A stretch of DNA of 64,000 nt from Parapedobacter lycopersici (GTDB taxonomy: Bacteria; Bacteroidota; Bacteroidia; Sphingobacteriales; Sphingobacteriaceae). The stretch lies in assembly GCF_024643285.1 (NCBI RefSeq), contig NZ_JAMSLW010000008.1, positions 46,106-110,105 on the forward strand, given 5' to 3'. The position numbers and the translations under genes are program-made. This document shows, piece by piece, positions 35,741 through 45,432 of the stretch; the first letter of the stretch is position 1; each line of letters starts with the position of its first letter. The notes under the pieces are model-generated. The model did not search any database, had not been told where the DNA came from, and saw only the letters and a program-made list of their open reading frames with translations.

Positions 35741-36361
35741 CTAGTGCGGCATGAAAAAAAATGAATAAGCCCAGTGCATGAGTTGCTGGCAGCAGAGTAA
35801 CCCGATGAGGTAAGTATATCCGGACTGGTGCAGGGCACTTTTCAGCGTCTTTAACGCTTGGACCATGTGGTTTTTCACGGTGTTGGGGGAAACACCGAGC
35901 TGCTTGGCAATCTCTTTATGCGAAAGCCCCTCCGTGCGGCTTAGGTTGAACACCAGCCGTTGCTGTTGCGGAAGCGTGGCAATGATCTCCTGCGCCTGCC
36001 GGTCCATGTCGGCGGCAAAAAACTCTTCTTCGGTCCGGTTATGGGCCTGCTCAAGGTGATGCATCAGTTCGTCAAACAGCAACGTGGATTTCCGGATTTC
36101 CCGGATGCGGTTAAGGCACAGCCGCTTGGTAATAACATATAAGTAAAACCAGGTATTGCCAGATTCGTCCAGCCCCTCGCGGTTCAGCCATAACTTTAAA
36201 AAGACATCCTGGACGATCTCTTCACTCCACACCGGGCTCTTTAGAAAGCGGAAAGCCAACTGATATACCTGCTCACTATGGACATAATAGATTTTGCGGA
36301 AAGCAGCCTCATCGCCTCCGATTAAGTTTCGAATATCCGCTGACGTGATCCGGTGTTGCAA
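35741..36361 (-). CDS. ECF RNA polymerase sigma-70 factor (Bacteroidetes type)
   Basis: The 206-residue protein has region 2 (AFRKIYYVHSEQVYQLAFRFLKS...EEIVQDVFLKLW) and region 4 with the helix-turn-helix LSHKEIAKQLGVSPNTVKNHM. The C-terminal extension, YLIGLLCCQQLMHWAYSFFF, is hydrophobic and may be a membrane-associated tail, which is unusual for a sigma factor. It is 67 bases before fecR in the same direction and should activate the susC operon when released. Confidence 0.92.
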   Translation of the reverse strand: MQHRITSADIRNLIGGDEAAFRKIYYVHSEQVYQLAFRFLKSPVWSEEIVQDVFLKLWLNREGLDESGNTWFYLYVITKRLCLNRIREIRKSTLLFDELMHHLEQAHNRTEEEFFAADMDRQAQEIIATLPQQQRLVFNLSRTEGLSHKEIAKQLGVSPNTVKNHMVQALKTLKSALHQSGYTYLIGLLCCQQLMHWAYSFFFMPH

Positions 36362-36447
36362 TGTTAAGTTTGAAATTGATTAATCAATAACAAACCTAAC
36401 ATAAAAACAAGATAATATAAAAAAATTGTTAAAGCAGGTTGTTCAGG

Positions 36448-39249
36448 TCAAACGGTAAGGTACCCTTTTAGGTAATGGCCCGTATGGGAGTCGGCCTGTG
36501 CAGCCAGCGCTTCCGGCGTGCCTTCAAAAACCAGCCGCCCGCCCTGTTCGCCTCCCTCGGGTCCGATATCGATCACCCAGTCGGCGCTCTTGATCATATC
36601 CATATTGTGCTCAATAACCAGGATGCTGTTGCCCTGTGCAATAAGCGCGTCGAAAGATTTCAGCAGTTTTTTGATGTCATGGAAATGCAGCCCGGTGGTG
36701 GGCTCATCGAAAATAAACAACGTGTTTTTACTGCTGTTCCCCTTGATCAGAAAAGAAGCGAGCTTAATGCGCTGTGCCTCACCCCCGGAAAGGGTGCTGG
36801 ACGACTGGCCCAATTTGACATAACCGAGGCCAACGTCGGCAAGGGGCTGTAACTTAGCCCGTATTTTTGGCTGGTCCGCGAAGAATTCCAGCGCCTCATC
36901 GACACTTAGTTCCAGCAGGTCCGCCACGTTTTTTCCGTTCCAGGTAACATCCAGCACATGCTGTTTGAAGCGTTTTCCCCCACAGGCCTCACAGGGCAAT
37001 ACAATATCAGCCATGAACTGCATTTCGATCTTCACTTCCCCTTCTCCCTGGCAGACGTCGCAGCGCCCTCCCTCCACATTGAAGGAAAAGGAGGCCGGCT
37101 TCAGTCCGGCAGCTTTTGCGGCGGGCTGTGCGCTATACAATGCGCGCACCTCGTCCCAGGCCTTTACGTAGGTCACCGGATTGGAGCGCGACGAACGCCC
37201 GATGGGGTTCTGGTCAACCAGTTCCACTTGCTCCACGCGCTGGATGTCGCCATCCATGCTGTCGTAACGTCCCGTCTGTTCACCCGAGTAGTTGCCGGTG
37301 GCTTTCTGCAGTGCCGGGTAGAGAATCCGCTTAACCAGCGAAGTCTTGCCCGAACCCGATACACCCGTAACCACGGTGAATACATGGAGCGGAAAACGGA
37401 CATCGATGCCTTTCAGGTTATTTTCACGGGCGCCCTTCACTACGATCGCGTCGTGCCACTTCCGGCGGCTGGCCGGTACGGGAATGCGGTCCCGGCCACT
37501 GAGGTAGCGGCCGGTCAGGCTATTTTCGTCGCGGAGAATCCCTTCATAAGTGCCATTGAAGATCAGCTGGCCGCCGTGCACCCCCGCTTCGGGACCGATA
37601 TCAATCAGGTAATCCGCTGCCTGCATCATCTCCTGCTCATGCTCCACAACCAGTACGGTATTGCCGACATTCCGAAGGGATTTCAGCACGCCGATGAGCC
37701 GCTGGGTATCTCTTGGATGCAGCCCGATACTCGGTTCGTCAAGTACATAAATGGACCCGACCAGTGAGCTTCCCAGCGACGTGGCCAGGTTGATGCGCTG
37801 TGACTCGCCGCCGGAGAGCGTATTTGACAGCCGGTTGAGCGTAAGATAACCCAGCCCCACATCGCTGAGGAACTGGAGCCGGTTCGTGATCTCCGCCAGC
37901 AGCCGCCTGGCAATGGCAGCCTCGTTTTCGGTTAATTCGAGTGCATGGAAAAATGCCAATGCCTGGTCAAGCGGCATCAGGACCACTTCCGATATGGATT
38001 TACCGTTGATTTTTACATAGGCGGCATCCTTGCGTAACCGTGTGCCGTTGCACTCCGGGCAATCGGTTTTCCCCCGGTAACGGGAGAGCATGACGCGGTA
38101 TTGAATTTTATAGGTCTGTTCTTCCAGCTCTTCGAAGAACTGGTTTAGTCCCCTGAAATAACGGTTACCTGTCCACAGCAGCCCCTGCTGGTCCGGGGTC
38201 AGGTCGGCATAAGCCCGGTGAATCGGAAAATCAAACTTCGTGGAATGCTGGATCAGCTGCTGCAGCCATTCGCCCATTTTTTCGCCGCGCCAGGGTGCAA
38301 CGGCACCATCATATACCGACCGGCTCTTGTCCGGAATCACGAGGTCCGGATCAATGCCGATAACCCGTCCATAACCCTCGCAGCGTTTGCACGCTCCATA
38401 GGGGTTGTTAAAGCTGAAAAAGTTCGGGGTAGGTTCTTCAAAGGTTATATCGTCCAGTTCAAACCGGTCGGAGAAGGCATGTACAGTCTCCAGCGCCGCT
38501 ACGTAACAATCGCCCTTTCCCTCAAAAAAGGCCGTCTGTACAGAATCGGCAATCCGGTTCCGCGTATCTTCCTCGGCGTCCACGGTAATGCGGTCGATCA
38601 CGATCTGCAGGTCACCTGATTTGGCTGTCGGGTTTTCCAGTGTCTCATCATCGAGCAGCGCTTCAATTTTATGTGCCTGCCCCTGATAAATGACCCGCAC
38701 AAACCCTTTCTGGAGTAAAATAGCCAGTTCTTCCTTTAGCTTGCGTTTGTTGGTAGGGTGCAACGGTGCACTGACGGTAACCACGGTGCCCACGGGCAGT
38801 CCGGTGATAAAATGGGTGACCGAGGTAACGGTATCTTTCCTGACCTCTTGTCCGGATACCGGGGAATACGTTTTTCCGATACGGGCATAGAGCAGTTTGA
38901 GGTAATCGTAAATTTCGGTGGAGGTACCTACCGTAGACCGCGGGTTGCTGGTAATGACCCGCTGCTCAATGGCAATAGCCGGAGCGATGCCTTTGATGTA
39001 GTCTACCTCGGGCTTGCCCATACGCCCCATAAACTGACGCGCGTACGAGGAAAGGCTTTCGACGTAACGGCGCTGCCCTTCGGCATACAGGGTGTCAAAA
39101 GCGAGGGACGATTTGCCCGAGCCCGACATGCCTGTAATGACGACAAGTTTGTTCTTTGGAATGGCTACGTCTACATTCTTTAGGTTATGTACACGTGCGC
39201 CTTTAATAATAATATGGGTTCTGGGGTCGAGCGTCGCTACTTCATTCAT
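36448..39249 (-). CDS. uvrA: Excinuclease ABC subunit A
   Basis: UvrA is the damage-recognition ATPase of nucleotide-excision repair. The 933-residue protein has two ABC ATPase halves, with Walker [10 protein letters not shown] (about residues 39-47) and GVSGSGKTS, two LSGGE signatures and zinc-finger cysteines in [16 protein letters not shown] and CDVCQGEG...CEACGGKRF. Length is normal for Bacteroidota. It is transcribed alone, with a -7 element 55 bases upstream. Confidence 0.97.
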   Translation of the reverse strand: MNEVATLDPRTHIIIKGARVHNLKNVDVAIPKNKLVVITGMSGSGKSSLAFDTLYAEGQRRYVESLSSYARQFMGRMGKPEVDYIKGIAPAIAIEQRVITSNPRSTVGTSTEIYDYLKLLYARIGKTYSPVSGQEVRKDTVTSVTHFITGLPVGTVVTVSAPLHPTNKRKLKEELAILLQKGFVRVIYQGQAHKIEALLDDETLENPTAKSGDLQIVIDRITVDAEEDTRNRIADSVQTAFFEGKGDCYVAALETVHAFSDRFELDDITFEEPTPNFFSFNNPYGACKRCEGYGRVIGIDPDLVIPDKSRSVYDGAVAPWRGEKMGEWLQQLIQHSTKFDFPIHRAYADLTPDQQGLLWTGNRYFRGLNQFFEELEEQTYKIQYRVMLSRYRGKTDCPECNGTRLRKDAAYVKINGKSISEVVLMPLDQALAFFHALELTENEAAIARRLLAEITNRLQFLSDVGLGYLTLNRLSNTLSGGESQRINLATSLGSSLVGSIYVLDEPSIGLHPRDTQRLIGVLKSLRNVGNTVLVVEHEQEMMQAADYLIDIGPEAGVHGGQLIFNGTYEGILRDENSLTGRYLSGRDRIPVPASRRKWHDAIVVKGARENNLKGIDVRFPLHVFTVVTGVSGSGKTSLVKRILYPALQKATGNYSGEQTGRYDSMDGDIQRVEQVELVDQNPIGRSSRSNPVTYVKAWDEVRALYSAQPAAKAAGLKPASFSFNVEGGRCDVCQGEGEVKIEMQFMADIVLPCEACGGKRFKQHVLDVTWNGKNVADLLELSVDEALEFFADQPKIRAKLQPLADVGLGYVKLGQSSSTLSGGEAQRIKLASFLIKGNSSKNTLFIFDEPTTGLHFHDIKKLLKSFDALIAQGNSILVIEHNMDMIKSADWVIDIGPEGGEQGGRLVFEGTPEALAAQADSHTGHYLKGYLTV

Positions 39250-39304
39250 ACGGATAAACCACCGGTAGGGAATGTGATGTATAGGGTCCTACAGATCGCG
39301 TATA

Positions 39305-39312
39305 CAAAAATA
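39305..39312 (-). promoter_or_regulatory. -7 element TATTTTTG for uvrA
   Basis: The minus strand reads TATTTTTG, matching TAnnTTTG, 55 bases before the uvrA ATG. No -33 box was confirmed. Confidence 0.4.
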
Positions 39313-39354
39313 CGGAAAGTTGCCCGCTTCTAAAAAAATTAGGATCATAACATG

Positions 39355-39396
39355 CCGATTCCCCGGCATAACCAGGCCGTCGTGCCGGGGAATCGG
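39355..39396 (-). terminator. Strong 14-bp hairpin between phosphatase gene and uvrA
   Basis: CCGATTCCCCGGCA and TGCCGGGGAATCGG form a perfect stem with a 14-base loop; outer AACA/TGTT pairs extend it. On the minus strand a T7 run lies a dozen bases further. It ends the PafA-like gene's transcript before the uvrA promoter. Confidence 0.75.
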
Positions 39397-39405
39397 TGTT
39401 GTTAT

Positions 39406-41064
39406 TTAATTTCCAAGCACTTCCTGGATAGGCTGTCCGATATTGCCGTTGGGCTCTTCGATACGGAGCAGCGCGGCAAGCGTGGCTGCGATGTCGGTCA
39501 TGTGTGTTTCGCGGTTGGTCTGGCCATGCTTGATGCCCCAGCCCATCCACACCAGCGGGATATGGGCATCATAGGAACCCCATGTGCCGTGGGTGCCGCC
39601 GGTGGCTCCCGGCGAGCCGCTGTACCATTGCGGTTCAAGAATGATCTGGATCACGCCGCTGCGTTTGGGGTTGTACCCATTAACGATCCGCTCACGGATA
39701 CGTGCGGGAATGGTGGCGTGGGCCGCTTCCTCCATGTCAATGGCGAAAGCCACACCGTCTACCCGGCGCAAAAAGTTGATTGCGGCCGTTTTGATTGCCT
39801 GCTCATCCAGTTTATTTGCACGGATGACATCGTAATTCAGGTTGGCCTGGTAGTTCATGAAGTTACGCACGATATTGTCCTGCCCGAACTCCGCGGCCAG
39901 CGCCGAATTGAGGTCTGCCAGCGTACTGCGCGTATCGAAGTAGCCCGCGTTGCCTTTTTTATCCATAAAGAACTGGGCATTGTGCGACGCACCGTGGTCG
40001 GCGGTCAGGAATACGGTATATTCTCCCTTGCCAACGTTGCTGTCCAGGTAATCAAACAGTTTTTCCAGTTCGGCATCCAGGCGCAGGTAGGTATCCTCAA
40101 CCTCAATCGAATTCACCGCAAACTGGTGGCCGACATAATCGGTGGATGAAAGGCTGACCGCAAGGAAATCCGTGAAGCCACCCGGATTGCGGCCCAGCTG
40201 CTCATGGGTAATGGCAGCCTTGGCCAGGTCGAGCGTAAGGCTGTTGCCAAACGGCGTATTGCGGATGAGTCCCGGTCCGTTAGTTTTAACCAGTTCGTTC
40301 AGCTTTCTGGGGAATACCGGCCGTTCCTCGCCCCGGAACTTTCCTTCGTACCCATTGTCGTCTTCCACGCTCTGCGTGTAGGTGTCAATGGGGTATAGCG
40401 TATTCCAGTCTTGCTGGAGGTATTTTTCGGTCAATTTCTGTGCATTGAAATCCTGCACCCATTTCGGTAATTCTTCCATGTAAAATGAGCTGGAAATCCA
40501 GTTGCCCGAACTCCCTTCAAACCAGTAAGCCGCGTTGGCAAAATGCCCGGCCGGCAAAATGCCACCGCGGTCCTTTATGGCAATGCCAATCACTTTGGAC
40601 CGGAAATTCGTGGCCAGCTTAAGCTGGTCTGTAATGGTGGAAGTCAGCAGGTTTCTGGGCGACATCTTTCCCTCGTCTGCCGTGGTGCCTACCCCATGCA
40701 CGTGGTCGTCCTGAGCGCAATACATTGATTGGCCGGTTTGCTGGATAATGAATTCATTGCCGGCGATGCCGTGAATGGCGGGTACGCTGCCGGTATAGAC
40801 CGTGCTGTGTCCGATTGCCGTTACGGTGGGCACATAATTAATATACGTGTTCTCGCAGGTGAACCCGTCGTTAAGCAGCCGCTTGAATCCGCCGTCTCCA
40901 TACCGCTCATAATACCGGTACAGGTAATCCCAGCGCATCTGGTCGACCATGATGCCGACGACCAGTTTTGGCCGGGGAATGGTTTCCTGTGCATAGGAGG
41001 AGCTAATAAAAAGAGTAAGGATAAGGATCCAGCTGGTTTTCTTAAAAAAATTCATTTGTTTCAT
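39406..41064 (-). CDS. Alkaline phosphatase superfamily protein, PafA-like
   Basis: The 552-residue precursor has a signal peptide (to about residue 25, SYAQ) and an alkaline-phosphatase-superfamily domain. Features include LVVGIMVDQMRWDYL (metal Asp41), the nucleophile segment VPTVTAIGHSTVYTG (Thr82 likely, by analogy with PafA and phosphodiesterases), and FLTADHGASHN with metal-binding Asp and His. PafA is the main Bacteroidota phosphate-scavenging phosphatase in the periplasm or on the surface; whether this is PafA itself or a relative is not certain. It stands alone between dxs and uvrA. Confidence 0.86.
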   Translation of the reverse strand: MKQMNFFKKTSWILILTLFISSSYAQETIPRPKLVVGIMVDQMRWDYLYRYYERYGDGGFKRLLNDGFTCENTYINYVPTVTAIGHSTVYTGSVPAIHGIAGNEFIIQQTGQSMYCAQDDHVHGVGTTADEGKMSPRNLLTSTITDQLKLATNFRSKVIGIAIKDRGGILPAGHFANAAYWFEGSSGNWISSSFYMEELPKWVQDFNAQKLTEKYLQQDWNTLYPIDTYTQSVEDDNGYEGKFRGEERPVFPRKLNELVKTNGPGLIRNTPFGNSLTLDLAKAAITHEQLGRNPGGFTDFLAVSLSSTDYVGHQFAVNSIEVEDTYLRLDAELEKLFDYLDSNVGKGEYTVFLTADHGASHNAQFFMDKKGNAGYFDTRSTLADLNSALAAEFGQDNIVRNFMNYQANLNYDVIRANKLDEQAIKTAAINFLRRVDGVAFAIDMEEAAHATIPARIRERIVNGYNPKRSGVIQIILEPQWYSGSPGATGGTHGTWGSYDAHIPLVWMGWGIKHGQTNRETHMTDIAATLAALLRIEEPNGNIGQPIQEVLGN

Positions 41065-41161
41065 TATTAAGCCAATAGGGATATGACTGGCTAAATTACT
41101 AAAACCATCCTGCTTTGCAAGTTATTTTACCGTGATGAATATGTGAAATAGGTTTACCGGC

Positions 41162-43090
41162 TTACCCGACCATCCCGTCCGCTTTGCGGACGGTCGCCAA
41201 CGCACGTGCGTGGGTGGCAATAGCCGCTGCGTCGTAACCGCATATTGCCCATAGCTCGTGTTGCTCGCCATGCTCGACCACCTCATCGGGAATACCCAGC
41301 CGTACCACGGTCGCCTGGTATTGGTGGTCGGCCATAAACTCCAGTACCGCACTGCCCACACCGCCCTGCAGACAACCGTCTTCAATGGTGATGATTTTAC
41401 TGTACTTGCCAAAAACTTCATGCAGCAGTGTTTCGTCCAGTGGCTTGGCAAAACGCAGGTCGTAATGTGCCGGAAAAATACCTTCCTCATTCAGCGTCAC
41501 GCAGGCTTTTACTGCCTCGTTGCCGATGTGGCCGATACTCAGCAGGGCAAGCTCTTCGCCGTCACATATTTTCCGGCCTTTCCCCACTTCGACCGCACGG
41601 AGTGGACGGCGCCAATCCGGCATCACGCCCTGTCCCCTTGGATAGCGGATCACGAACGGACCCCTGCCGTCCTGCTGGGCAGTATACATCAGGTTCCGCA
41701 GCTCCTCTTCATTCATCGGAGCGGAAACCGTCAGGTTGGGAATGCACCGCATGTAAGCCATGTCGTATGCGCCGTGATGCGTGGGCCCGTCGGCTCCGGC
41801 AATACCTGCACGGTCCAGGCAAAACACCACATGCAGGTTCTGGACGGCTACATCGTGTATCACCTGGTCATATGCCCGCTGCATAAAACTGGAGTAAATA
41901 TTGCAGAACGGCACCATGCCCTGCGTGGCCAGTCCAGCGGAAAAGGTAACGGCATGCTGTTCGGCTATCCCCACGTCAAATGCCCGGTTGGGCATGGCCT
42001 TCATCATGATGTTCATGGAAGAACCCGACGGCATGGCCGGGGTGATGCCCATGATTTTATCGTTTTTTTCCGCCAGTTCCACCAGCGTATGCCCGAACAC
42101 GTCCTGGTATTTGGGCGCCGCGGGTTTGTCGGGTTTGGATTTTTTAATCTCCCCCGTAATCTTATCAAAAAGTCCGGGTGCATGCCAGGTGGTCTGGTCC
42201 TTTTCGGCCAGCGCGTAGCCTTTTCCCTTTACGGTGATGCAGTGCAGTAGTTTAGGACCCGGGATATCACGCAGGTCGTTCAGCGTGCGGACAAGCCGTT
42301 TGACATCGTGACCGTCTACCGGCCCGAAATAGCGGAAATTGAGTGATTCAAAAAGGTTGCTGTTTTTCAGCAGGGTACCTTTGATGCTCTTCTCAATTTT
42401 CTTGACGAGCCCGAGCGCATCCGGCCCGATTTCGGAGATCTTGGTCAGCACATGGGCAATATCGTCGCGGAATCGATTCCACGGCTTGGATGTAGTAATG
42501 TTGGTCAGGTATTCCTTGAGCGCGCCGACATTCGGATCGATTGACATGCAATTGTCGTTCAGGATGACCAGCAGGTTGGACTGTTCGATGCCGGCATGGT
42601 TCAGCGCTTCAAATGCCATGCCTGCGGTCATGGCGCCGTCGCCGATGACAGCCACATGCTGCCGGTCGGTCTCTCCTTTATAATGCGAAGCTACTGCCAT
42701 GCCCAGCGCGGCGGAGATGGAGGTGGAAGAGTGACCTACCCCGAATGCATCGTACTCACTTTCGTCACGTTTCGGGAAACCGCTGAGACCCCCCAGTATC
42801 CGGTTGGTATGGAACTGTTCTCTCCTCCCGGTCAGTATTTTATGGCCGTAAGCCTGATGGCCGACATCCCATACCAGCTGGTCGTACGGCGTATTGAGGA
42901 CGTAATGCAGCGCAACGGTCAGTTCTACTACCCCGAGACTCGCGGCAAAATGGCCGCCGTGTACAGATACCACATCGATAATGTACTGACGCAGTTCACG
43001 GCACAGCTCCGCCAGATCACGTTCGTTGAGCTGCTTGATGTCTGCAGGTGTGTGGATGTTTCTTAGTAGTTTTCCGGCTTCAATCTCCAT
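41162..43090 (-). CDS. dxs: 1-deoxy-D-xylulose-5-phosphate synthase
   Basis: Dxs condenses pyruvate and glyceraldehyde 3-phosphate with thiamine diphosphate, the first step of the MEP pathway. The 642-residue protein has the TPP motif [17 protein letters not shown]...[17 protein letters not shown] early, and the transketolase central and C-terminal domains, with [13 protein letters not shown] and VGIAEQHAV. The start, MEIEAGKLL, and the length are normal. ispH at 20596 completes the last step. Confidence 0.96.
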   Translation of the reverse strand: MEIEAGKLLRNIHTPADIKQLNERDLAELCRELRQYIIDVVSVHGGHFAASLGVVELTVALHYVLNTPYDQLVWDVGHQAYGHKILTGRREQFHTNRILGGLSGFPKRDESEYDAFGVGHSSTSISAALGMAVASHYKGETDRQHVAVIGDGAMTAGMAFEALNHAGIEQSNLLVILNDNCMSIDPNVGALKEYLTNITTSKPWNRFRDDIAHVLTKISEIGPDALGLVKKIEKSIKGTLLKNSNLFESLNFRYFGPVDGHDVKRLVRTLNDLRDIPGPKLLHCITVKGKGYALAEKDQTTWHAPGLFDKITGEIKKSKPDKPAAPKYQDVFGHTLVELAEKNDKIMGITPAMPSGSSMNIMMKAMPNRAFDVGIAEQHAVTFSAGLATQGMVPFCNIYSSFMQRAYDQVIHDVAVQNLHVVFCLDRAGIAGADGPTHHGAYDMAYMRCIPNLTVSAPMNEEELRNLMYTAQQDGRGPFVIRYPRGQGVMPDWRRPLRAVEVGKGRKICDGEELALLSIGHIGNEAVKACVTLNEEGIFPAHYDLRFAKPLDETLLHEVFGKYSKIITIEDGCLQGGVGSAVLEFMADHQYQATVVRLGIPDEVVEHGEQHELWAICGYDAAAIATHARALATVRKADGMVG

Positions 43091-43257
43091 ATTTGCCCAG
43101 ATTTGGAAAATCGGTACAAAGTAACTAATAATTATTGATACCGCGTCGTTTAAATTGTAGCTGGCAAGCAGGCGCTGTAATAATGGGAAAACAGGAAAAG
43201 GAAGGGAATGTTTGGTGATTCACCGAATAGCATACAATAGGTTATCGCCCAAATGCT

Positions 43258-43265
43258 TACTTTTG
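43258..43265 (+). promoter_or_regulatory. -7 element TACTTTTG for scpA (near-leaderless)
   Basis: TACTTTTG fits the consensus and ends 7 bases before the scpA ATG. The TTTG at 43211 is too far upstream to be the partner box. Confidence 0.5.
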
Positions 43266-43272
43266 AACCGGC

Positions 43273-44037
43273 ATGCAACCCGATGAAGGTTATGAAATAA
43301 AGCTTCCCCAATTTGAGGGACCCTTTGATTTGTTGTTGTTCTTTATTGAACGCGACGAATTGAATATCCACGATATTCCCATTGCCAAAATCACCACGGA
43401 CTTTCTGGGTTACATCCAGCAGATGCAGGCGCTAAACATGGAACTCGCCAGTGAATTTATCGTCGTGGCAGCCACGTTGATGCGCATTAAGGCCAAAATG
43501 CTGCTGCCGCGTCCCGAGCTGGATGAAGAGGGCAATGAAATCGATCCCAAGGAGGACCTTGTCCAGAAACTCGTACTGTATAAACAATATAAGCTGGCGG
43601 CAGCGGAGCTGGAAGCCTTTGCGGAAGAACGGGCAAAATTATTCCGCCGCGGGAACCTGGCGGCCGACCTTCTCCTGGCAGCCGATCAGGCGGATATGGG
43701 CGACGAGCTGGCGACACTGGATCTGTACCGGCTGATGGTGATGTATGAGAAACTGATGTACAGCTACGGCAACCGCAGCAGGGAGGTACGGCACACGGTT
43801 GAGAAATATCCCTATACCATCGAACAGCAGAAGAAGGCCATCGCCTCCTTGTTGGAGATAAACCAGCAGCTGGATTTCAGCCTCGTCGTGAAAAACTCAG
43901 CCAATAAGGTACATTTTGTCTATAATTTCCTGGCGATCCTGGAAATGCTGCAGCAGCAGCTATTGGAGTTACAGGTGGGCCTGGGCTTTAATAATTTCTG
44001 GGTTTCCGCAAAAGAAAGGAAAGAAGCGGGCCCCTGA
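43273..44037 (+). CDS. scpA: Segregation and condensation protein A
   Basis: ScpA is the kleisin that joins the SMC arms in bacterial condensin. The 254-residue protein begins EIKLPQFEGPFDLLLFFIERDEL, the family hallmark, and has a central acidic linker (DEEGNEIDPKEDLVQKLV) and a C-terminal winged-helix region. scpB is not in the window. It faces aat convergently, 29 bases away. Confidence 0.94.
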   Translation: MQPDEGYEIKLPQFEGPFDLLLFFIERDELNIHDIPIAKITTDFLGYIQQMQALNMELASEFIVVAATLMRIKAKMLLPRPELDEEGNEIDPKEDLVQKLVLYKQYKLAAAELEAFAEERAKLFRRGNLAADLLLAADQADMGDELATLDLYRLMVMYEKLMYSYGNRSREVRHTVEKYPYTIEQQKKAIASLLEINQQLDFSLVVKNSANKVHFVYNFLAILEMLQQQLLELQVGLGFNNFWVSAKERKEAGP

Positions 44038-44066
44038 TCCGTTTTGAAAAGGCCGGCGTCGGAGGG

Positions 44067-44702
44067 TCAGCCTGGTTGCAGGATGCTCAAATACTGCTTC
44101 CGGGCTATCATCCTTGCGCCGAGCGAAGCCAAATGGTCGGTATACACCTGACAATCGATCAACCGGTATCGCGCCGTTTCGCACAGGGCAATCAGCGCGG
44201 TTTTAGATGCGTTCGCACGGAGGCTGAACATGCTTTCTCCGCAGAAGACATGACCTACAGCAACGCCATATAAGCCGCCCGCGAGTTGACCTGCGTGCCA
44301 GACTTCCACGGAATGGGCATGGCCTAATTGATGTAACACAATGTAGGCTTCCTGCATTTCCCGGGTAATCCAGGTACCATCCTGCCCCGGCCGCGTGTGA
44401 TTGGCGCAGTGCGCAATGACAGATCCAAAAGCTTGGTTATGGGTTACTTCAAATATCCCCGAACGGTATACTTTTCGCATGCTTTTGCTGATTTTCAGTT
44501 CTTCGGGGAAAAGAACGAAGCGCTCGTGGGGGGCGTACCATAGGATGGGTGTATCGTCGCTGTACCAGGGGAAAATCCCCTGCCGGTACGCCATCAGCAG
44601 CCGATCGGGCCGCAGGTCACCGCCTACGGCAAGCAATCCGTCCGGTTCGGCCAGTGCGGGGTCTGGAAAAGCGATGTCGTCGGTATCGAGTCGGAAAATC
44701 AT
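44067..44702 (-). CDS. aat: Leucyl/phenylalanyl-tRNA-protein transferase
   Basis: Aat adds Leu or Phe to N-terminal Arg/Lys of proteins for the N-end rule pathway. The 211-residue protein has FPDPALAEPDGLLAVGGDL, RQGIFPWYSDDTPILWYAP and the acceptor-binding segment VEVWHAGQLAGGLYGVAVG. The open frame runs upstream into the repeat region; the start MIFRLDTDD was chosen because it matches the family. It is followed convergently by scpA. Confidence 0.94.
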   Translation of the reverse strand: MIFRLDTDDIAFPDPALAEPDGLLAVGGDLRPDRLLMAYRQGIFPWYSDDTPILWYAPHERFVLFPEELKISKSMRKVYRSGIFEVTHNQAFGSVIAHCANHTRPGQDGTWITREMQEAYIVLHQLGHAHSVEVWHAGQLAGGLYGVAVGHVFCGESMFSLRANASKTALIALCETARYRLIDCQVYTDHLASLGARMIARKQYLSILQPG

Positions 44703-44785
44703 TTCAGCGGTAAAGATAACGATAACGGGTCGAAACGAACGATGCGGGAATCGCTCGGAAAAGGTGTGAAACTTCTTCGGGATGA

Positions 44786-44829
44786 GTCCACCATGTGTCC
44801 ACGGTGAGTCCACAGTGAGTCCACGTTAA
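44786..44829 (+). repeat. Four tandem 11-bp repeats
   Basis: Four consecutive 11-base units, each beginning GTCCAC (starting at 44786, 44797, 44808 and 44819; the last letters vary, e.g. GTCCACAGTGA), lie in the 242-base gap between aat and rbfA. They fall about 85 bases upstream of the aat start. Role unknown; could be a protein-binding array or slippage remnant. Confidence 0.7.
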
Positions 44830-44944
44830 CGCGAAGGAATTGCGCATGCACCCCGTACCTACCCTGCACACAGGGTGTGCCCATTACGAAGCAGTCCGGT
44901 AGCGGTCTGCAGACATGGTCGGGGGAATCCGCGCAACACAGGAG

Positions 44945-45325
44945 TTATTCGTCGGTGTCCGGTTGCCGGGGTTCCTTGCTGATTTTATCGAACAGTTTAT
45001 CCATGTGTTCCACATATTCGTTGGTGTCATCCAGAAAAAACTCCAGCTGTGGTACAATCCGAGCCTGGTTCTTAATGCGGGCACCGAGCTTATAGCGGAT
45101 TTCGCCGGCATGCGATTTAATATTAATCAGGTCCTCCTTTGCGGTCTTGATATGGAGAAAGCTCAGGTATACACGGGCGATGGCCAGGTCGGGTGTTACA
45201 CGCACGCGGGTGACCGTAATAAATGCGCCCGGAGCCCAGGTATTTCCTTCGCGCTGGAAAAGTTCACCCAGATCCTGCTGTATAACGCCGGCAAACCGTT
45301 GCTGCCGCTTGCTTTCTGTGCTCAT
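44945..45325 (-). CDS. rbfA: 30S ribosome-binding factor A
   Basis: RbfA is a KH-fold cold-shock protein that aids late 16S rRNA maturation. The 126-residue protein starts MSTESKRQQRFAGVIQQDL and contains GAFITVTRVRVTPDLAIARVYLS and the VPQLEFFLDDTNEYVEHMDKLFDKI ending typical of the family. A TACCTTTG element 93 bases upstream, between it and phoH, may be its promoter. Confidence 0.94.
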   Translation of the reverse strand: MSTESKRQQRFAGVIQQDLGELFQREGNTWAPGAFITVTRVRVTPDLAIARVYLSFLHIKTAKEDLINIKSHAGEIRYKLGARIKNQARIVPQLEFFLDDTNEYVEHMDKLFDKISKEPRQPDTDE

Positions 45326-45417
45326 GATTGCTGTTCTTTTTACGTGTAAACTGGAAGAAAGATGGCCGGTCTGGCCCGTAGGCCGATGCCGTGTTCATCG
45401 ATTCCCAGCCGGTCATA

Positions 45418-45425
45418 CAAAGGTA
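45418..45425 (-). promoter_or_regulatory. -7 element TACCTTTG, possible rbfA promoter
   Basis: On the minus strand TACCTTTG lies between the PhoH stop and rbfA, 92 bases before the rbfA ATG. It lies just beyond the PhoH stop, so it serves rbfA. No convincing -33 box. Confidence 0.45.
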
Positions 45426-45432
45426 GTGAATT

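Noticed and set aside
36958..37767. 269-codon plus-strand open frame
   Set aside because: It is opposite uvrA and lacks recognisable motifs; long antisense frames are common in GC-rich codon positions.
41258..42250. 330-codon plus-strand open frame
   Set aside because: It lies opposite dxs, a certain gene, and shows no protein-like features.
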